This document shows positions 1-8,500 of a stretch of DNA of 64,000 nucleotides, piece by piece. Position 1 is the first letter of the stretch. Each line of letters opens with the position of its first letter. The notes beneath the pieces are model-generated. The model was given only the letters and a program-made list of their open reading frames with translations, did not search any database and had not been told where the DNA came from. A program made the translations under genes and the position numbers. Source of the stretch: Chlamydiota bacterium (GTDB lineage Bacteria > Chlamydiota > Chlamydiia > Chlamydiales > Rhabdochlamydiaceae); contig JAPLSW010000050.1 in NCBI GenBank assembly GCA_026398435.1, positions 16,567 to 80,566 on the forward strand. The letters are read 5' to 3'.

Positions 1-142
1 TCTCCTAAAAGCAGGGATAAAGCCGAGCACGAAAATGGGAATATTACTTAAAGAAGCTGAAAGGATATCTGTAAATGAAGGACTAGAAAATAGAGAGGAG
101 ATTTTGCAAAAGCTGCAAAAATCCCCTCTCTGGCTAGAATAA
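1..142 (+). CDS. C-terminal end of probable CCA tRNA nucleotidyltransferase / poly(A) polymerase family protein (partial)
   Basis: An open frame enters from the left edge in frame 2 and stops with TAA at 140-142, giving 46 residues. The segment KMGILLKEAERISVNEG followed by a helical stretch and the ending SPLWLE resembles the last helices of class II CCA-adding enzymes, where a GxxLKEAE motif precedes the end. The active site lies outside the window, so the call rests on this short tail only. It converges on the next gene with two bases between the stops. Confidence 0.45.
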   Translation, partial: LLKAGIKPSTKMGILLKEAERISVNEGLENREEILQKLQKSPLWLE

Positions 143-144
143 CT

Positions 145-1575
145 TTATGCGTCTGCAGCAGCTCTTTCAGCTCCCGCTGCTTGGATAGCTCTTTGAAAGA
201 GATTGGTTCCGGTTACAAGCTGACCTGGATTGTTTATATTAAGCACCATCTGGCTCATTAGCGACCCTTGATGGAGAGCTCCTGAAAGGGCTCCAATTTG
301 GTTAGAGACCAGTTGTATTGCAGCTTTTCGGTCCGCAGAAACTCCCTCTATATTAATAGAAGAATTAAGCAATTTTCTAATTAAAAGAGCTTTTTCTGAT
401 GGAGAAAGAGCCTCAAGATTTCTTTTGGCTTCTAATAGAGCTGCATGCCGCGCGTTGTACTGCGCAAGAGCTCCTACAGAAAATCTTTGAGGGCACGTAA
501 TTTCCCCTTCGAGTTCAACTAGCTGCGCGTAATTGGCTAGTGGAATATAAATTTCCGGGAAAAATCCATCAATTGCATCTCGTCCTCCTTGCACAGGGTT
601 TGCCGCTGCTGCATCCTCACAAAGATGTCGTACGAGATCATCGTTACGATATACTTGCGTAGAGGCATCTTTAACTAGTCTTTCCAGCTTTTGTTGGTAG
701 GCTGTTTCAGCACCGGTAAAGTTGTTGCCGAGCGGAATTATTCCTGCAGCATCAGGGGCTCCTGCAACTGGTGCAGCAATACCAAGATGTTGCATGAAAT
801 CTCTAACCGCGGCTTGGAGCTGAATACTTCTTTCTTCAGGTGTTACCTGAGCATCCCCTGCTTGGCGATTAAAAAACCTCTGCACAGTCTGTCTATGCTG
901 TGGGAAGCGAGTAAAGAAGTCGTTACCCGGGGCCCCTGGTCTATCAGCCGCTATCAATCTATCATCACGCGCTGCTTGCAGAAGATCTACAGCGGCCGTT
1001 CTAAATGCGTCAGTGAGAAAATTTGTCGTGTAAGCCACAGATACTGTTCTGCCAGCAATATTATTAAACATAGAGCCTAAAACTAGATGTGCAACAACCG
1101 ATGAAGTAAGCGACTGCACATTCAGAATAGCGGCATCTGCTAGGTGATACTTTGTTGCAAGGCCATGTGCTAAAAAGAACACTTGAGTAATGAGCACTGA
1201 GCTGCAATTAAAGCTATAGGACCAGCATTTAAGAGTGTATTTCTGAAGAAATTCACTCTGGGCACCTGTAGCAATGTGAATAATTGTGGCAACAATTGCA
1301 ATAGCACCGGTGGCCGCCGCTTCAACCAAGGCGACAACAGAATTCAGTGTCATACCTGTGTAAGAAGTTGCATAGGCAAGAGCTTTTAATGGCACTTCAA
1401 ATGTAGGCCTTTCTTTTGCGGCATAAAAAAGCTCGTTAGCACTGTAATTGATAAGATGAAATACTCTGGCACTAACAGGCCTAAAGTGCATATTATCACG
1501 AGATAGATACTCTGATGTTTCCCTTAAAATTGGAGCTAAAGGAGCACCAGCCCCCGTTGGCATAACTGCAGACAT
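145..1575 (-). CDS. hypothetical membrane protein, 476 aa
   Basis: I do not recognise a named family. A strongly hydrophobic Ala/Ile/Val-rich region at about residues 75-105 (GAIAIVATIIHIATG) and a second one near 125-145 (VLITQVFFLAHGLA) suggest a hairpin of membrane segments, the arrangement seen in chlamydial inclusion-membrane type proteins; that comparison is inference. The rest is soluble and helix-rich with many Ala and Gln. The start is supported by a GGAAGG ribosome binding site about seven bases upstream of the ATG. Three ATGs lie close to the N-terminus, but the first has the best site. There is no cleavable signal peptide. Confidence 0.7.
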   Translation of the reverse strand: MSAVMPTGAGAPLAPILRETSEYLSRDNMHFRPVSARVFHLINYSANELFYAAKERPTFEVPLKALAYATSYTGMTLNSVVALVEAAATGAIAIVATIIHIATGAQSEFLQKYTLKCWSYSFNCSSVLITQVFFLAHGLATKYHLADAAILNVQSLTSSVVAHLVLGSMFNNIAGRTVSVAYTTNFLTDAFRTAAVDLLQAARDDRLIAADRPGAPGNDFFTRFPQHRQTVQRFFNRQAGDAQVTPEERSIQLQAAVRDFMQHLGIAAPVAGAPDAAGIIPLGNNFTGAETAYQQKLERLVKDASTQVYRNDDLVRHLCEDAAAANPVQGGRDAIDGFFPEIYIPLANYAQLVELEGEITCPQRFSVGALAQYNARHAALLEAKRNLEALSPSEKALLIRKLLNSSINIEGVSADRKAAIQLVSNQIGALSGALHQGSLMSQMVLNINNPGQLVTGTNLFQRAIQAAGAERAAADA

Positions 1576-1758
1576 AATTACCTTCCGTTAATTAATAACA
1601 GCCAAATTATAAACTAAAACAATAATAAATAAAAACGTAAAATAATAATTACATTCTATCAATAAAAATTGAGGGTTAACCTCTTTAAATAAGAGCTTTA
1701 CCAAGATCCCTCCAAGTGATATCTTTGGCTTAGATCTTTAATTTAAAGCTGAACTCTT

Positions 1759-2787
1759 ATGAAGCCCTTTGTACAAGTAGAAAACATATCTAAAAATTTT
1801 TATAAAAAATCTGAAGTTTTCGCAGCTCTCTGCAATATCTCCTTTACCGTTGAAAAAGGGGAGATCTTCGGAATCATGGGACAAAGTGGCGCCGGAAAAT
1901 CCACCCTACTTAAATGCCTTTCTTCCCTAGAAAAACCCACATCGGGACAAATTCGGATTGCAGGAGAAGAGCTTACCACCTTGCAAGGACAACCGTTACG
2001 TCTTTTTAGAAAACGGATCGGCATGATTTTTCAACATTTCAACTTACTCTCCTCTAGAACTGTCGGAGAAAATATCGCTTTTCCCTTACAGCTAGCTGGG
2101 GTAAACCCTGAAGAAGTTCAAAAAAAAGTAGATGACCTGCTATTTCTTGTTGGCCTCAGTCACAAAAAAGATGCTTACCCATCGCTACTGAGTGGTGGAG
2201 AAAAGCAGCGGGTAGGGATTGCAAGAGCTCTAGCCCTAGCGCCCGAAGTGCTTTTTTGTGATGAAGCGACCTCCGCTCTCGATCCTAAAATGACTAAAGA
2301 GATCTTGCATCTACTTAAAGATCTGAATCAAACACTCGGCCTTACCATCATCCTCATCACCCACCAGATGGAAGTAATAAAGCAAATCTGTAATAAAGTA
2401 GCTGTTATCGATAAGGGAGAGATCGTAGAAATGGGCTCTGTCTCAGACATTTTTAGTGAGCCAAAGCACCCAACAACCAAACATTTTCTGCAAAATTCAG
2501 TCCATGAGCTTCCTTCTACCCTATTCAAAAATGCAGGACCTAATAAACAGTTCCTAAGATTATATTTTAAAGGGGATAGCGCTAAAGAGCCAATCATTAC
2601 CCAGCTCATCCGGAGCTATGAAGTGTCGGTAAACATCCTTCTTGGCTGGTTAGACTCTCTGCAGGACACTACGATCGGCAGCTTGACAGTGGAGATCTCA
2701 GGTGATGAAGCAAATCGAAAAAAGGCCCTTTCTTTTCTACAAGAAAGTGGCGTACGCTATGAGGTTTTGACACATGACATCCGATAA
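1759..2787 (+). CDS. metN: methionine ABC importer, ATP-binding subunit MetN
   Basis: Cytoplasmic ATPase powering uptake of methionine. Residues 1-240 form the ABC domain: Walker A GQSGAGKST at 41-49, signature LLSGGEKQRVGIARAL near 145-160, Walker B and D-loop LFCDEATSALD near 165-177, and a switch His in LITHQ. The last ~80 residues match a NIL ligand-sensing domain, which in E. coli MetN binds methionine and inhibits transport. The 342-residue length is normal for the family. The gene overlaps metI by 14 bases, and metI overlaps metQ by 8, so the three are one translationally coupled operon. Confidence 0.95.
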   Translation: MKPFVQVENISKNFYKKSEVFAALCNISFTVEKGEIFGIMGQSGAGKSTLLKCLSSLEKPTSGQIRIAGEELTTLQGQPLRLFRKRIGMIFQHFNLLSSRTVGENIAFPLQLAGVNPEEVQKKVDDLLFLVGLSHKKDAYPSLLSGGEKQRVGIARALALAPEVLFCDEATSALDPKMTKEILHLLKDLNQTLGLTIILITHQMEVIKQICNKVAVIDKGEIVEMGSVSDIFSEPKHPTTKHFLQNSVHELPSTLFKNAGPNKQFLRLYFKGDSAKEPIITQLIRSYEVSVNILLGWLDSLQDTTIGSLTVEISGDEANRKKALSFLQESGVRYEVLTHDIR

Positions 2788-3460
2788 TATCCTGCTTGCT
2801 TTAGATCTTTTACCCTCTGCCTTATTCGACACCCTGTATATGGTGATTGCTGCTTCTTTTTTTGCCTTGCTTCTCGGCCTTCCGATGGGTGTCATCCTCT
2901 ATCTAACAGGAAAGGGACAAATCAAAGAAAACAGCATGGTCTATAAAACCCTTGGAACCATTGTCAACATCGGCCGATCATTCCCCTTTGCCATACTCAT
3001 GATTGCCCTTATCCCTGTAACTCGGGCAATTGTTGGAACAAGCCTTGGAACAACAGCTGCCATTGTCCCACTATCGATTGCAGCGGCTCCCTTCTTTGCT
3101 CGCATTGTGGAAGAGGCTCTGAAAGGAGTAGATAAAAATGTACTGCAGGCCACCCAGATGATGGGAGCTACCACTCCGCAAATTATCACTGAAGTATTAC
3201 TAAAAGAGCCGCTGCCTTCCCTGATATCCGGTTTTTCTAATATGGTGATCAATCTCGTGGGATACAGCACTATGGCGGGCCTTGTCGGTGGCGGCGGTCT
3301 TGGTAAAGTTGCGATCCAATACGGCTACAACCAATTCAACGTATTTATAATGATTGCAACCGTAATACTTTTGATCTTAGTTGTAGAATTGATCCAATGG
3401 ATTTCTAACCTATGCGTTAGTAAACTGCAAAAAAAACGGGGACTTCTTTTTCATGAATAA
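2774..3460 (+). CDS. metI: methionine ABC importer, permease subunit MetI
   Basis: Inner-membrane channel subunit of about five membrane helices. The coupling EAA-like loop (MMGATTPQIITEVLLKEPLP) is visible near residues 130-150, followed by GYSTMAGLVGGGGLG, a hallmark of MetI/D-methionine permeases. Length 228 residues is slightly above the usual 217. The start ATG lies inside the end of metN, preceded by GAGG about eleven bases upstream, indicating coupled translation. Confidence 0.95.
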   Translation: MTSDNILLALDLLPSALFDTLYMVIAASFFALLLGLPMGVILYLTGKGQIKENSMVYKTLGTIVNIGRSFPFAILMIALIPVTRAIVGTSLGTTAAIVPLSIAAAPFFARIVEEALKGVDKNVLQATQMMGATTPQIITEVLLKEPLPSLISGFSNMVINLVGYSTMAGLVGGGGLGKVAIQYGYNQFNVFIMIATVILLILVVELIQWISNLCVSKLQKKRGLLFHE

Positions 3461-4250
3461 ATTGCTCTACATACTACTTGCCGCAATTACTTTTTCTTGC
3501 CACTCCACAAAAAATGAACCGAATGTAATCAAAGTAGCTGCAACTCCTATGCCGCAAGCTGAAATGCTTGGCCTTATAAAACCTGATCTGAAAGAGCTAG
3601 GGTATGATTTGCAAGTAGTCGTCATGGATGATTACAATCTTCCCAATAGAGCCCTTGCTGATAAAGAAGTCGATGCTAACTTCTTCCAGCATATCCCCTT
3701 CCTAGAGCAGCAAATACAGCAATTCCATTATCCCCTATGCATCTTAGCTAAAATCCATATTGAACCTATGGGGCTCTACTCCAAAAAAATCACCTCTCTT
3801 GCCATGCTCCCGGATAAAGCAATTGTCGGCATACCAAGCGATCCTAGTAATGGAACTAGAGCTTTGCTCCTTTTACAAAAGCAAGGACTGATCACTGTCC
3901 AATCAGGTAAAAGCATACTCACCACAAGAGATATTCTTACTAATCCTAAGAACCTGAAAATCCAAGAGATCGATGCTGCGATGCTATCTAGGACACTGCC
4001 TGATGTAACGCTCGCTGTGATTCCCACAAACTTTGCGCTAGAAGCAGCGCTCTCTCCAGAAAAAGATGCACTTGCTCTAGAAGACAAATCCTCCCCCTAT
4101 GTGAATGTGATAGCTGTACGCTGTGATGATATGAATGAGCCTAAGCTCTTAGCTCTAAAATCTGCGATGACATCGAAGAAGATGAGTGACTTTATTCTCT
4201 CTAAGTACCAAGGGGCTGTAGTTCCTGCGTTTGCGGCCCCAATTCCTTAA
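3453..4250 (+). CDS. metQ: methionine-binding lipoprotein MetQ (NlpA family)
   Basis: Substrate-binding component of the importer. A short signal peptide (KLLYILLAAITFSC) ends in a Cys that could be lipidated; the lipobox TFSC is less orthodox than LAGC. The mature part shows NlpA-family landmarks: IKVAATPMPQAEML near the start, DANFFQHIPFL near residue 75, HIEPMGLYSKK, and VGIPSDPSNGTRALLLLQ. The 265-residue length is typical. The gene starts within the last bases of metI behind a GGGGA site. Confidence 0.93.
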   Translation: MNKLLYILLAAITFSCHSTKNEPNVIKVAATPMPQAEMLGLIKPDLKELGYDLQVVVMDDYNLPNRALADKEVDANFFQHIPFLEQQIQQFHYPLCILAKIHIEPMGLYSKKITSLAMLPDKAIVGIPSDPSNGTRALLLLQKQGLITVQSGKSILTTRDILTNPKNLKIQEIDAAMLSRTLPDVTLAVIPTNFALEAALSPEKDALALEDKSSPYVNVIAVRCDDMNEPKLLALKSAMTSKKMSDFILSKYQGAVVPAFAAPIP

Positions 4251-4279
4251 GTGGGTTTAAACCTGATCTACCAAGATAT

Positions 4280-4798
4280 TTATTGGAAGGCTTTTAAAGC
4301 TTCTTCGTAGGTTTCTATATGCACAGTCTTTCGGGAATATTCATCTATACCATCCATATGATAGCTTAAGATCCCATCAGCAATATGAACATGCCGAATT
4401 CTATCTGAAGCAACTTTAGATCCATCAGCATTAGGGATCCAGATATCAATTTCTATATTTTTAGGCGTAAACGGATACTCGTGGAGATAAGGTCGTACTT
4501 TTTAATTGTTATTAATTTCGTTAAGATACAACTGTATGGAGTAAACTAATAAATCACGTCCAATTTCAATATCAACAGTTTTAAAATATTGAAATCCCAT
4601 ATAGATCATTTTTATATCATCCATCATTTGCCCCCCTGTACCAATCAGGTATAACTCTTTTTCATCTCTTAGTTTCTGTCCTGTCTGAATGGTAATTTTA
4701 TGAGCAAACTTGCTATGATGGACTTCTCTAAAAAAAAGGAAATAAATCAGGGCAAATATAAGTAAGAAAGCAGGAATAACAACCCGAAAATATTGCAT
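4280..4798 (-). pseudogene. decayed duplicate of the RHS-partner gene, interrupted by one in-frame TAA
   Basis: This is a paralogue of the intact gene at 4996-5514, with exactly the same length (172 codons plus stop) and recognisable identity along its whole length. The start KYF/QYFRVV membrane anchor, LYLIGTGGQMMDDIKMIYMG, and the tail (KVRPYLHEYPF ... EYSRKTVH) all align. An in-frame TAA at 4502-4504 replaces the Glu codon of the intact copy just after residue 98, and the frame stays open to the natural stop at 4280-4282. No indel is needed. It therefore looks like a recent nonsense loss, or a 98-residue truncated product. Confidence 0.8.
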
Positions 4799-4971
4799 TT
4801 ATCACCCTCAAAATACTTTAGATAATCTTCTATAACCTCTGCTATCGATCTTTGAAAAGCAGCAACCGATAATGAATTAGACCACTGGCATAAAATACGG
4901 AATAGTACCGCCTTTGCAACTTTTGGCTCCCTAAAATAACTCATATGGATTCCCTGCAAAGGACCGATCAA
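4799..4971 (-). pseudogene. remnant of an RHS-type C-terminal tail in front of the decayed partner gene
   Basis: The last 20 codons of the large RHS gene are echoed here: AEVIEDYLKYFEGDK corresponds to VEVIETYLKDYEGYK at the RHS C-terminus, and DNA similarity covers roughly 4799-4858 against 5515-5572. The RHS stop TGA that overlaps the partner's ATG has become TGC in this copy. Upstream of about 4859 the sequence no longer matches the RHS tail, so it is either a recombination junction or the end of a different tail. The arrangement (tail end, then partner gene) is the same as in the intact pair. Confidence 0.6.
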
Positions 4972-4995
4972 TAATCACCTATTCTACCAAGATAT

Positions 4996-5514
4996 TTATT
5001 CGGAGGTTTTTAAAGCCTCATTATAGGTCTCCTCGTGCACAGTCTTACGAGAATACTCTTCCTCACCATCCATGTAATAACTTAAGATCCCATGATTAGC
5101 ATGAATATACCGAATTTTATCTGAAGCAACTTTAGATCCATCGGAGTTAAGAATCCAGATACCAATCTCAATATTGTTAGCAGTGAAAGGAAATTCATGA
5201 AGATAGGGGCGCACTTTCTCATCGCTATTAATTACAGTCAGATATTCTTCAATAGAAGAAAGCAGTAGTTCTCTTCCTCTATCAATATTAATAGGGTGAA
5301 AATATTCAAATCCCATATACATCATTTGTATATCATCCATCATTTTCCCTCCCGTACCGATGAGAAACAACCCATTCTCGACACTTAGCTTCTGTGCCGT
5401 TTTAATAGTAATTTTATCTGCTAATTTTTCATAATCATCTGACTTTAGAAAAAAAAAATAAATCAGGGCACATGCAATTAAGAGAACAGAGATAACAACG
5501 CGAAAATATTTCAT
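4996..5514 (-). CDS. membrane-anchored protein encoded directly behind the RHS protein; candidate immunity or accessory factor
   Basis: 172 residues: an N-terminal membrane segment (VVISVLLIACALIYFFF, residues 7-23) followed by a ~145-residue domain predicted outside the cytoplasm, with LFLIGTGGKMMDDIQMMYMG near residues 50-70 and NIEIGIWILNSDG near 115-130. I do not know a named family. Its ATG overlaps the RHS stop (ATGA), so the two are translated together. Position, size and duplication as a unit with the RHS tail end fit an immunity protein of a polymorphic toxin, but this is inference from context; a chaperone or anchor for the RHS protein is equally possible. Confidence 0.75.
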   Translation of the reverse strand: MKYFRVVISVLLIACALIYFFFLKSDDYEKLADKITIKTAQKLSVENGLFLIGTGGKMMDDIQMMYMGFEYFHPINIDRGRELLLSSIEEYLTVINSDEKVRPYLHEFPFTANNIEIGIWILNSDGSKVASDKIRYIHANHGILSYYMDGEEEYSRKTVHEETYNEALKTSE

Positions 5515-8500
5515 TTATAACCCTCATAATCCTTTAAATAAGTTTCTATTACCTCTACTATCTTACCTTGAAAAGTATGGCTGTCAAACCCATGATCCGG
5601 AGAAGGAGTCCCTGGAGAAGGGTTCAACATGAAAAGCTGATCACCATAACGGAGTTTGCCAACCACATCCAGATGAGGGACAAAATCTCGTTTACTCGCA
5701 AAGTTATAAACCTGATGACACAATTTTCTAGGAACAATAGCTCCCGGAGACACTGCTATAACATCAATCCTATCCCTTATAGATTTTGGAGAAGAAGCAA
5801 GCGCATTGAACACATGAATTGCTCCTCCGCTATGACATATTTGAAGAAAATTTTCATTAGGTCCATGGGTGGCAATAAATTGATTCCATTGCTCTTTTAA
5901 TAATCTAACTGGTGGTGAGGACACTCCAAAATGCCCTGCTATACAGTCAAGAACATCTAAGACTGGATTATGGGTCGCATTATAAATGCCATGGACTTTG
6001 GCTCCATGAGCATATTTACTGATTCTTGCACAATGTCCTTCAGATTCCTGACGTGTATTATTAATTCCATTGATAAATCCGATGCCTCCACTTCTAAGAT
6101 CCACAGATCCCATTTCATAGGCAGAGGACTGTACTTGGAGAGAAGAACGAACCCCTTCAACAGCAAAGAGGGGGCTAAATGAGGAGAGTATATTTTGAAT
6201 ATCTCCCCCTCGTTTACAGGTGCGATGCGCCTCGCAATAACAAGCTGGTTCATATTCCCCATAAAAATAGCCAAGGAAGTCTTTACTCTGATTTTCATTA
6301 CCTTGAGCGGCTAGTCCAAAATAATCAACATAGGATATGGGATTGTTATGGACAAATAGGTAGAGGTTAGGGCCATCCAGATCTCCTGCTGGATCGGGGG
6401 ATATCCATCTTCCTAATTGAGGGTCATAATATCTGTAGCCAAAATGGATCAGTCCTGTTTCTTGATCAATCCGTTTGCCTTGATATCTCCAAGGATTAGC
6501 CACAGAAGACTCTGTAACAATTCCCTCTTTTTTATTGATGATCTCCTCTTCTCCGAAAGCAGAATACCGATAGGTTTCCACAATTGAACGTTTTACTGGC
6601 TCAACAAGGCAGGTAATATTGCCTTGGAGATTGTAAAGGGGGATATAAAGCTCTTTTTTGATCTCAATAGCACAAGAGGCAGAAGATTGCGGATGATGGG
6701 GATCACTTGGAACCTTTAACTCAACAATAACCCCTTTCTCATTCACGCAACCGAGTTCTGTTTCTCCTAAGTAAAAATAACGGAATACTTGTTTCTTTTT
6801 ACCTTTTCGGTCAACACACTTTGAAAGCCTCCTACCACTTAAATCATAGGTAAATAAGACCTTATTTTGCTCTGGGTCTTCAACTGAAATAAGCTGATTT
6901 AGAGGGTTCCATTGGTAGATCCAGGTTTTACCGGATAGTGTTTTAAGGGCGAGATTTCCATTTGGATCAAACGAATAAATGGCATCTTCAGTTTCGATGA
7001 GCTGATTTAGGTCGTTAATTTTATAAGGTGCCCCATCTTTTTCAAGAGGATTCCCCAGAGAATCATAACTATAAGAGTGATCTAAGGATCCTCTTTCTGA
7101 GATGAGTTGAGAAAGGGCATTATAACCATACTTTGTTGAATACCTAATATCATCTACGGCACTAGTCTCTGTTTGAGTCATGTTATCAAGCAGATCATAA
7201 CCACCTTTAGACACTTTATCTTGAAAAAAATCGGTGGTAATTTCTACTCGTCTACCCAACTCATCCCAAAATTGATTTCTTTTTCCCGCAACTCCCACCA
7301 AAATCTCCTCAAGGCAATTGCCCATTTGATCCCTTGCAGTGACTTTGCTGGAGTACATTTCTTTGCCCTCTTTGCTGAGGCGGCGGCAGCTTCGAACAAA
7401 AGGACCATCGTATGTATAGGCAATAACGGATTCATCAGGGAGTTTCAGCGTTTTAATTTTCCCTTCCCCATCATATGTCCGACTTACCTGATAAAACCCC
7501 CACTGATCTTTAATGATTTCCATTAAGAGTAAGTCATTAACGTCGTATGAGTATTTTAATATTTCAGAGGAAGCTAATTTAACCTCAGTCACATTTTTGT
7601 TCAGATCATAAGAAATTTGATGGGAAATCTCTTTCCCGCCTTGCTTGTATGAAATAAAGCGCAAATTTCCACGAGGACTATATTGATAAGTAATTGGATT
7701 CTTTGATCCAAGAGTGTATTTTGCAATCAAGTCGCCATAGGCGTTATATTTATAGCTGATCTCATTCTGCTCAAGGGTATCTTTACCATGAATAATGGAT
7801 TTTGATTGAGTCTCTTCTTCTAATACGACTTCAGTCTTATAATGCCTTAAGGGCCGCCCCTTTGAAATAACAGTAGCCATGTCAGAGATTTTATTTTCTA
7901 AAACATCATATGAGGATTCTATTTCAGAAAGGAGCTCTCCTGTTTGGGTCCGTTTAAGGGTTTTAATAACATGACCTGCCACATCGTAAATCTCTTCTGT
8001 TTCATTTAAAGCAGGATCGATGACTATGCGTCTCTGAACTTTTTGCCCTTGCAGGTTGACATACGCATCATCATATAGAATTTTTTTATCTTGGATACTC
8101 CCTTTCATCGTCTTAGAAAGACGACCAAAATTATCATACTCATATTGAGTAAGAATACTTTCTTGATTTTGGGGAAAGCCTTTAACCTGCTGAAGCTGAC
8201 CAGATCTATTGTAGACAAAGAGGGTTTTAGAGAGTATAGAGCCCTCCCTGTTTTCTACTCGCTCTTCGATGACTCGATCTAGGAGGTCATATTCTTTGAT
8301 TTCAAGAGTGAAATTGGTTGAGGATTTCCATTTTTTTATACCCCATGTACGACCCAAAGCATCATAAATAAATTCCACCTTCTGATTGCCCTTAATCGAA
8401 GTGACAAGACGCCCTGCACCGTCATAGGTATAGGAGGTTATTGCTTCCCTAGGATTATATTCAGAAATCATATGAAAGGCGTTATACTCGTAATAACGTC

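Noticed and set aside
691..1080. 129-codon plus-strand frame
   Set aside because: Antisense to the 476-aa membrane protein; composition fits a shadow frame.
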